Part shown: positions 6,587 through 12,961 of the stretch, in pieces
Layout: each line of letters starts with the position of its first letter
How positions within the stretch are numbered: position 1 is the first letter of the stretch
DNA from: Willaertia magna
Taxonomy: Eukaryota; Heterolobosea; Eutetramitea; Acrasida; Naegleriidae
DNA length: 12,961 bases
Assembly: GCA_902984215.1 (NCBI GenBank)
Contig: CADWAF010004196.1
Coordinates: forward strand, 1 to 12,961
Direction of reading: 5' to 3'
Program-made: the position numbers and the translations under genes
The notes under the pieces: generated by a model
Told to the model about the DNA's origin: nothing
What the model saw: only the letters and a program-made list of their open reading frames with translations
Databases searched by the model: none

Positions 6587-9500
6587 TTATCTTTTTATCT
6601 TCTTCGATTTGTTACTTTTATTAATTAAAGCAGATTTATTCTTACTGACACTACCTTTTTTGCGTCTTTTTCTTGTTGTTATTTCATTTGTTAGTTGTTT
6701 AAACTGTTTCTTTATGTATTTCTTTCTTTTAACTTTTTCCTTCTAAACTTCTTCATTATTAATACAGTACATGTTATATGGTTATAGATAAAAGTACTTT
6801 ACTTTTAGATTTTTAAATGTAACAACTTTTACAATACTTTTCATATATTTGCAAGAATACAAATATTGTTTAGCATTAGTTTTAAAACTAATATATGTTC
6901 TGTCTATTAATAAAGCAACAACTGTAATTGTGCTTGTACTTAAATATAAATTAATAACAAGACACATTGAATAAAAGTAAAATTGTAAATCAAATATACA
7001 ATTAAGTCTATCGACTTTTAGAATTCGTTAACTTTAAAATTTGAATCATGCTTTTTAATGAATTTGGACTCAAAAGAGAAGATAAATAATTGTGGATCAA
7101 GTTGATAGAATGGAGATTATATTTTTTCTTTACTTTTAAAACCAAGATGAACTATGATTATACATTCAGTTTTATGGTGTATACTTTAATGAAAGTTATG
7201 TTTATAGGTCTTTATCTATATACAAAGAAAAACAAGTATTTTCTTTGAATTAAACCACTATTTAATATTAATATTAAGCAAATGTTTAATATTAATATTA
7301 AAAATAAATTTAATATTAATATTAAACATTCATTTAATATTAATCATTCATTTAATATTAATATCAGTTAAAAAAAATTTTAATATTAATATTAAACTTA
7401 CCTATAAAATAAAAGATACATCACAATCACTACAAAAAAACGCTATTGTTGAATTAAAGGAAAAGTCGAAATTAATATTAATATTGTTCAACAATTGTTT
7501 TAATTTATCATTAGTAATCTTTTTATCATAGGTATACTCAAAAATACTATAGGGTAAATCACAAATAATCAAATCTAGCTTTTGTTTATTTTCAACCTTA
7601 CTTGTAAAATACTTAGAGAATAATGAATTAAAACAGTTCAATATTACAACAAAATTATCAGCTCCAGTTAAAAAATAAAATTTAACCTTTTTACTTAGTT
7701 CACCAATTAAAATTACAAGTTCATTAGTTAAAACTTTAGTATTTACAATAATACTTTATTCTACTTCAAGCTTAACCTTCTTAATTAATTCTATAAACTG
7801 TAATATCTTCTTTTTACCAGCACTTTTATAAATATTCTTAATTGTAACATCAAAAAAACCAAAAAACAACTTGCCATAGAAAATTAGAGCTTTTTTAATA
7901 ATGAGTTGTAGTTTATAATAGAATGAGTCTTACTAACATTCAACTTATACAAAACCTTCAATACATCATATAAATTCAACACCTTAAGTAGTAAACTTTT
8001 AAATACTTTTTCACTAGACAAAAATTGTAAAAATGCTTAATAAACCTCTTTTTCAACATATTTCATAGAAATACCACTAACAATAAAAGAATTAATACTG
8101 TTAACAAGCTTTCTTTTTATACTTTATTCAACATATACAAAATTAAACAATTTCAACATTAAATTAACACACCTTATAAAAGTTTACAAAATGCAAAAAA
8201 ATTTATTGTACCAACATTAATATTAATAAATTTCATTAACTCACTTTTAAATCTAATCCCTGACCATATAGTATTTTAATAATTTTCTTCTCTAAAAAAT
8301 TTAATATTAATATTAAAAAAAAAACTTACCTTCGCTAGCTCCTTCTGGAAAAGAAGGTCAATTATTAATACATATTTTGTGTATAAAATATCTTTTAACA
8401 ATTAATTAAAAAAATTGAACTTTTCAATGATGTTACTAGAATTGTACATAGCTGCCAACATTTTTAGTTTTTCTTTAAGAATATTGTAAAGTAAATGCTT
8501 AAAAAAATTAATATTAATATTAAAATAAAAATACTTACATATAGATGAATAATTCTATATTCACTCAACTTTTTCTTATCTTCTTAACTAAGTTTCTCAA
8601 AATAATACATCTTAACCATTGATACATAAGTATTACTATGAATTAAAACAATATAGTTTTTAATGATTAAAGCTAAGTTTTATAAAATTAAAGCCATATT
8701 TTCTAGTTTATTGTGTCTCTTAGCAGAATGATAGCTTTTAAACTGCTTTTCAATGTTTTTCTTAAATATAATGGCTTCATTTTAATTTAATATTAATATT
8801 AAAAAAAAAACTCAATATTAATATTAACTTACTTTTTAGCTTAGTGATTAATACAATACTAGAATTATTATTTATACTTTTTTCACCATTGCTTATCTTA
8901 TCCACAATATTTATTATATAAACTGTTTTAATACTTTTTAATTGTTCAAATTCTAGTAGAATAGTAACATATAAAACAAGTAACATAACTGAATTAGTAT
9001 TGTATTTTTTTATAATCTTTTCCATTTTGAAATTCTAATACTTGTCTAAAGAAAAATATTCTTTTTTATTATTGTTTACTCTTTTTTTCTTCTTTAAGAA
9101 AGCAGTTTTATATAAAAATATTAGTTGTTTTACTACATCAATTATGGATACTAGATTTATAGACTCATAAATTATTGGTACTAAAAAAATTTTAATATTA
9201 ATATTAAAATAAAATACTTACTTTTTAACCTACGTTTTATAGGAATTCTTTTAATTTCTTTTTTTTCTTCTTCATCTTCCTGTTGCCCTAAATCTTTATT
9301 ATAACTTACAAAAAACATTACCATAATCTTTAAACTTGATAAAAACTCATCTGTGCTTATATTTTGAATTGTTTTTTGGTAAATATATGTAAATAACTGA
9401 TAAAAGCACTACTGGAAGGTGGAGAAATAATATTAAGTGTTAAAGGACTTGAATTGTTAGCTAAGCTAATATTATTATGAATTTGATCATTTAAATCTTT

Positions 9501-10278
9501 ATCAAATTCTTCTTGTTCCTCAGTAGTCAAAGTAAAAGGGTTATTTTCATTACCTCTTTTACTAATATCTAAATCCTTTAATTCGTCATAACTAATTCTC
9601 TAAATATCTAAAGTAGTGTAATCATTTTTCCATGTAAAAGATCCAAACTCAACAATAGCATCTAAAAATTTAATATTTATATGTAAAAAATAAAAACTAA
9701 ACTTACTTTTTAATGATTTAAAAATGATAAAAGAGTCCAAACTGAAGAAATTTTTGTTATATACTGCTAAGGTGTAGTTAATAAAGTAAAAAATGTAATT
9801 AACAATTATTTTCCTATAAACAAAAGCATTATAAAGGGATACTCTAATAAAGCTGTCACTAAATGTTCTCATAATTGTAAAAAAAAAGCTTATTATTAAC
9901 TTTACTTAATAAAAAATTTAATATTAATATTAAAATTACTAAATACTTACCAATATCATTATTAACCATTGCATCAGTGGTGTCATCTGGAATAGTATTA
10001 GTATAATCAATTCTTTATTTGTTCTTTAAGAAAGCTAAAACCTTTTTAACACTATTTACTACAACTAATACCCAAAAATGATCAATGTAATTCTTTTGGG
10101 ATTTCTGTTAATATTAATATTAAAGAAACATTTAATATTAATATTAAATGAAACATCATTTAATATAAATATTAAAAAAGTTTAATATTAATATTAAACT
10201 TACCTTAGCCTTCAATTCTACTATTTTTTTGTGATGAAAATAAGTTTATTTTTTATACTTTCGGTTATCGCTAAATTG
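6587..10278 (-). CDS. Putative OB-fold and beta-class DNA adenine methyltransferase protein (ten exons)
   Basis: Ten exons joined by nine GT-AG introns: up to 10278-10204, then 10104-9951, 9904-9707, 9661-9222, 9180-8833, 8774-8539, 8497-8330, 8291-8245, 8172-7402 and 7257-6587, about 1010 codons past exon 1. Exons 2-3 resemble an OB fold of the RPA32/Stn1/telomere-protein kind: a Trp-Val-Leu-Val-Val strand, then IPDDTTDAM like the IDDGTG turn, then FIRV...HRKIIVNYI. The middle is Lys/Asn-rich and unrecognised. Exons 9-10 are a beta-class methyltransferase: CDLPYS (DLPY at 7549-7560), AFFCSD, KILVFLCI-x-IK, HKTECIIIVHLG, then motif I-like residues at 6926-6946. Transfer of methyl from SAM to DNA adenine is the family role. 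Three single-base gaps must be bridged (9372-9377, 7891-7896, 6973-6976). TAG stands at 7216-7218 where unit 1 has Trp, and motif I glycines are lost, so activity is doubtful. It may be two genes; the start is unresolved. Confidence 0.62.
7258..7401 (-). other. Intron 9, unit 2 (144 nt, expanded)
   Basis: Same splice sites and flanking exons as 911-984, with 70 extra nucleotides made of further exact and partial palindromes separated by CATTCAT-type spacers. Confidence 0.85.
7877..7968. other. 92-bp segment present only in unit 2, bounded by TA
   Basis: Unit 2 has TTGCCA-TA-(90 bp)-TA-TAAATTC, while unit 1 (about 1451-1465) has TTGCTATATAAATTC. Removing the stretch between the two TA dinucleotides of unit 2 yields the unit 1 sequence apart from one transition. 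The segment reads as protein (DVLKVLYKLNVSK) on the minus strand, but its length is not a multiple of three. It is either a coding piece lost from unit 1 or an inserted, excisable segment. Confidence 0.7.
8160..8271. other. Roughly 110-bp segment present only in unit 2
   Basis: It covers intron 8 and parts of exons 8-9 of the minus-strand gene. Unit 1 has GA (1651-1652) in its place. Short CAT repeats near both edges fit a microhomology deletion in unit 1, which breaks that copy's frame. Confidence 0.65.
8173..8244 (-). other. Intron 8, unit 2 only (72 nt)
   Basis: GTGAGT donor and AAG acceptor, with a partial palindrome (ATTAATATTAAT). It contains an in-frame TGA, so splicing removes the only TGA in the gene. 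The segment is absent from unit 1. Because the length is a multiple of three, phase does not test it. Confidence 0.5.
8292..8329 (-). other. Intron 7, unit 2 (38 nt)
   Basis: Same as 1673-1710. Removal joins KELAK to RRKLLK. Confidence 0.78.
8498..8538 (-). other. Intron 6, unit 2 (41 nt)
   Basis: GTAAGT...TTTTTTTAAG with a palindrome one base short of exact. Both flanking exons are in phase 0. Confidence 0.8.
8775..8832 (-). other. Intron 5, unit 2 (58 nt)
   Basis: Same structure as 2156-2213. Removal joins two long open exons in frame. Confidence 0.78.
9181..9221 (-). other. Intron 4, unit 2 (41 nt)
   Basis: Same structure as 2564-2604. The length is not a multiple of three, so the exon frames only join if it is spliced. 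Confidence 0.82.
9662..9706 (-). other. Intron 3, unit 2 (45 nt)
   Basis: GTAAGT...TTTTTAG with a degraded palindrome. The exon junction makes an Asn codon before AIVEFGSFTW. Confidence 0.7.
9905..9950 (-). other. Intron 2, unit 2 (46 nt)
   Basis: GTAAGT...AAG with one palindrome. Its length is not a multiple of three, and its removal brings the downstream exon into frame, which supports true splicing. Confidence 0.82.
10105..10203 (-). other. Intron 1, minus-strand gene, unit 2 (99 nt)
   Basis: Same length and palindrome content as 3487-3585, with a CAG acceptor in place of TAG. Confidence 0.75.
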
Positions 10279-10455
10279 GTTTTTGTTTGTTGTATAAAAC
10301 TAAATATTGGTGATAATTAGATTGTTGGATTACTGTTTAGTGAAAAAGTAATTAAAGTTCTAAGAGATGATGTTGTGGTAGTAAAAAATGTTGTTTCTTC
10401 ATGAATTTGTTGTGTACTTTATATAAAGGTGGTTGCTTGGTTGGATGGAGTAGAT
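10209..10455. promoter_or_regulatory. Divergent intergenic region, unit 2
   Basis: Counterpart of 3591-3837, with differences clustered at its two edges and an unchanged centre. Confidence 0.35.
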
Positions 10456-10552
10456 ATGACTATTGTTGAACTATTTTTTGGAAAATTGTTTTTTTAAAAA
10501 AATGAGTAACCTAAAATGTTTACTAATGTTTATTCATCAGAGTATGTTGAAT

Positions 10553-10589
10553 GTAAGTTTAATTTTATTATTATTATTAATATTTGTAG
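10553..10589 (+). other. Intron A, plus-strand gene, unit 2 (37 nt)
   Basis: Identical in structure to 3935-3971. Confidence 0.7.
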
Positions 10590-10653
10590 TTACTGGAAAA
10601 AGTGAATTATTTGACTACATTTTATTGAATCATTTAAGGTATGATATTAAAAA

Positions 10654-10669
10654 GTAAGTATTTTTATAG
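10654..10669 (+). other. Intron B, unit 2 (16 nt micro-intron)
   Basis: GTAAGTATTTTTATAG. Length and both splice sites are kept. Confidence 0.6.
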
Positions 10670-10702
10670 CCTATAATTAATTTCATTTTTAAAAAGTATC
10701 TT

Positions 10703-10730
10703 GTAGGCAATAGATAATGCAAAACTTAAG
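10703..10730 (+). other. Intron C, unit 2 (28 nt), altered donor
   Basis: The donor reads GTAGGC instead of GTAAGT, which may block splicing. Confidence 0.5.
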
Positions 10731-11508
10731 AAAAACCATAAAATTATTTTACTATGAAATACTAAAGATACTAAAGAATAAAAATTGATATAATATTACA
10801 CAATTATTTTATTTTACATTATTTTTAAGACATAATTGTGTTATTGTTCTTTTAAAGTATTTTAATGACTTAGATTTATGGTTTGTATTTATTTTTTATT
10901 TTGTTTTATTTAATAATAATATTAAATTTTATTCCAATTTGCAAATATCTATTTTTTACAACAAATTAATTTCCTTTAAACAAGTTATCAAAGAAAAATT
11001 CTATAACAAATTGTATTCTCAAACACATTATAAAGTATTCCATGTTGATAACTTTGATGTTGATTATGTTTATTGAAAATTTAATTTCAATAGATCTACA
11101 CAATTAAATTTTCATATTTCAGCTCTATTTTACAATTTCTTTAAAATTAATGTTCCTTTTATTTACAACAATTAGTTTTTCTGCAATGATTTGTTTAAAA
11201 AAGCTTTCTTTAGTTGTAAAATAATGAAAAATTTAAAGCATATAAAATTTAGCTTCACAAATTTCTTGAAAATAACTATATCTGAAGCAACTAAAGATGA
11301 AATATTTAATAATCTACTAAAACTTGACTAAATTGTAAAAAACCAGTATTTGAACATTGATTTTTATAGATTTATAACATTGTTAAACCATATACTTGCT
11401 TTTAATATTGGTGTAATTAGTATCTTGTATGGCATTTATGAAAATTTAAAGCACAAACCATTAATCTTTTTAAAAGTTGATGTAAATTTTTTTAAGAGAA
11501 TTTACAGA

Positions 11509-11594
11509 GTAAGTAAATTAATATTCATATTAATTTTTGTTAATCTTTTATTTAATATTAATATTAAATTTATCAGGTTCTTTTAATTAATGAG
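11509..11594 (+). other. Intron D, unit 2 (86 nt)
   Basis: Same layout as 4891-4976, with the donor after an AGA codon. Confidence 0.6.
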
Positions 11595-12702
11595 AAAAAA
11601 GTAATCTTTTCTGAATGAATAAATAAATTTGTTGTTTTTTATGGTCTATAGTATGTTTACAAAATAATTAGTACTTATATTTAATATATATTTACTAATT
11701 CTTACTTACTTAAACTAATGAAAGCTGTTTTTCTATTACAATTAAAATTAAAGACAACAAAATTATCTTTAACATAACTTACAAAATTTTATAACGTTAT
11801 TGCTTTAGCTTATCAAAAATGTTGTTATAACTTTGATAAAGCAAATAAATACAACATAGTTTAATATTATTATGTTGCTTACTTCAATAATTTAAAGCTT
11901 CTTTTAGAGTTTTTTATACCTATTTTAAAAGACTATTACTATACTTTTAGGACAAATAATAGAGTGTTGTTCGATGAATGTAAAAATGTAATAATGATTA
12001 TCTTATTATTTACTAAAAACTAATTATATGCTAATACTAAACTTTTACAGTCTTTATTAATGAAATACTAGAAAAATCATAATCTTGACTTACATAACAT
12101 TATTTTCAACAACATAGCTGGCTTTAATGAAGAGGTAGATGAAATAGTATTTAGTTTTTTAGCAAGAAATGAAAAGAATCATTTAGTAGAAAATATTTTT
12201 GTTAAAAAAAACAAAGATTTTTTATTGATTAATACTGTACATGAAATTAACTCTTGTTTTGATAAAAAATACGTTATAAAAAGAAAATATTTAACAATTA
12301 TAAATTGTAGTATACAAAGAGTAACAATAGAATTAAATTAAATACATTTAAAAGTTACAAGTGAGTATTTTTTTATAATTAATGCAAAATATAGCTTATA
12401 TGGTTTTCAATTTTTTGTTTTATTTGACATTTTTGATGATAAACTGATTTATTGTGAAGATTATGAGAATGTTGATGATATAGTAGATTTTAGTTCTTTA
12501 AATACAAAAGCTCTAGTAAAAAGTCATTTTGAAAGCATTTACAATTATTTTTTTAGTTTAGCAGGGTGTCGAAAAGTTTTAGATTTATTAAGGATAAAAA
12601 GAATCCTTCTTTTATACTTAATGTCCCTTTGGACAATTTAAATGAAGATGAAGATTTAATAATGATAGATGTTTATGACAATTTTTAGTTTATACTAATA
12701 AA

Positions 12703-12720
12703 TTTAATATTAATATTAAA
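12703..12720. repeat. 18-bp palindrome in the 3' flank, unit 2
   Basis: Exact copy, counterpart of 6086-6103. Confidence 0.75.
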
Positions 12721-12745
12721 TTTTTTTTTTCTTTGTCCAGGAACA

Positions 12746-12761
12746 CTTAGGATTCTAATTG
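12746..12761 (+). repeat. 16-bp direct repeat, right copy, unit 2
   Basis: Exact match to 51-66 and 6129-6144. Confidence 0.75.
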
Positions 12762-12961
12762 GTTAATATAAAAAAAATAAAATCTTTAACTTTTTTCATA
12801 ACAATTTCATATAAAATATCTTCATTAAACAATAAAGAACTACTTTCCATCTTTCTTTTTTTAAAAATCATCATCCTATCGGAAGCCAATTAATTGCTGT
12901 TTTATTTTTTTTGTTTTATTTTTTTTTTGAAGAATAATACTGATATATACCTTGTAAACTA

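Larger units (their letters stand above)
10456..12688 (+). pseudogene. Unrecognised five-exon gene, unit 2 copy with a late frameshift
   Basis: Unit 2 copy of 3838-6071 with the same exon lengths: 10456-10552, 10590-10653, 10670-10702, 10731-11508 and 11595-12688. The last exon is one base shorter because a base is missing near 12597. This shifts the frame about 30 codons before the TAG at 12686-12688. The third intron's donor has changed from GTAAGT to GTAGGC, which may impair splicing. In-frame TGA codons stand at 10786 and 11074 (shared with unit 1) and at 11616 (TAA in unit 1). One TAA-to-CAA difference (5121 against 11739) keeps Gln, as expected for a coding sequence under the reassigned code. 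Many other differences are silent or conservative. Function is unknown, and the copy may be decayed or carry read errors. Confidence 0.5.
6348..12961. repeat. Tandem repeat unit 2 (6614 bp)
   Basis: The second copy, in the same orientation and collinear with unit 1 over its full length. It differs by scattered transitions, a few homopolymer indels and three larger segments present only here (7877-7968, 8160-8271 and extra sequence in the intron at 7258-7401). It carries the better-preserved minus-strand gene. Its plus-strand gene has lost one base near 12597. It ends at exactly the phase where unit 1 begins. Confidence 0.97.
12689..12961. other. Gene-free junction, right part of unit 2
   Basis: Counterpart of 6072-6347. 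T runs differ in length. Its last bases continue into position 1 exactly as at 6347/6348. Confidence 0.7.

Noticed and set aside
9600..9904. Exons 3-4 as part of an ABC (ABCC) transporter, from the SLDSFI...AIVEFGSFTW wording
   Set aside because: There is no Walker A, signature or Walker B downstream, and the preceding exons fit an OB fold better.
10463..10657. Unspliced 64-residue reading frame across 10553-10589
   Set aside because: It reads straight through a GTAAGT...TTTGTAG intron; the Leu-rich stretch is the intron itself.
1..12961. Mitochondrial DNA (A+T rich, TGA as Trp, possibly circular)
   Set aside because: I see no rRNA, tRNA or respiratory-chain genes, and spliceosomal introns argue for nuclear expression.
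1..12961. Standard-code pseudogenes damaged by RIP-like mutation instead of a reassigned code
   Set aside because: It is not fully excluded, but TGA is absent from minus-gene exons while TAA/TAG are frequent at Gln-like sites, which RIP alone would not favour.

Overview
The window is a tandem pair of one unit: unit 1 at 1-6347 and unit 2 at 6348-12961. The units are the same throughout except for scattered point changes (a few percent by eye, mostly transitions) and three larger length differences. The last bases of the window run into its first bases exactly as unit 1 runs into unit 2. The sequence is therefore either a circular head-to-tail dimer or a perfectly phased cut from a tandem array. 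Base composition is about four-fifths A+T by eye.

This is eukaryotic, spliceosomal DNA read with a ciliate-like code. Many reading frames are joined across short GTAAGT...AG introns of 16-144 nt, and the exon phases fit when they are removed. TAA and TAG occur inside well-supported exons where Gln fits, and at five places one unit has TAA where the other has CAA. TGA is absent from the minus-strand gene's exons. It appears at two identical codon positions in both copies of the plus-strand gene, so TGA may be Trp there. TAA or TAG still seem to end both genes. A ciliate with an ambiguous code (karyorelict or Condylostoma-like) is the best guess; C-to-T decay of a standard-code repeat is the alternative.

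Each unit has two divergent genes. On the minus strand is a ten-exon gene (copies at 240-3660 and 6587-10278). Its first part resembles an OB-fold single-stranded-DNA-binding domain. Its last part is a beta-class DNA adenine methyltransferase: DLPY motif, then a Trp-Ile-Lys strand, then a C-terminal SAM-binding motif whose glycines are lost. On the plus strand is a five-exon gene of 688 codons (3838-6071 and 10456-12688) that I do not recognise. The minus gene is better preserved in unit 2 and the plus gene in unit 1. Both are close to intact but carry small frame breaks, many in homopolymers.

The most striking structure is an 18-bp perfect palindrome, TTTAATATTAATATTAAA. It occurs about eleven times exactly, plus several near matches, in each unit, nearly always inside an intron. 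In one intron its copy number differs between units. The gene-free junctions (6072-6586 and 12689-12961 joined to 1-239) hold a 16-bp direct repeat, a small GC-rich island and an imperfect hairpin. I found no tRNA, rRNA, CRISPR array, transposase, reverse transcriptase or polymerase.
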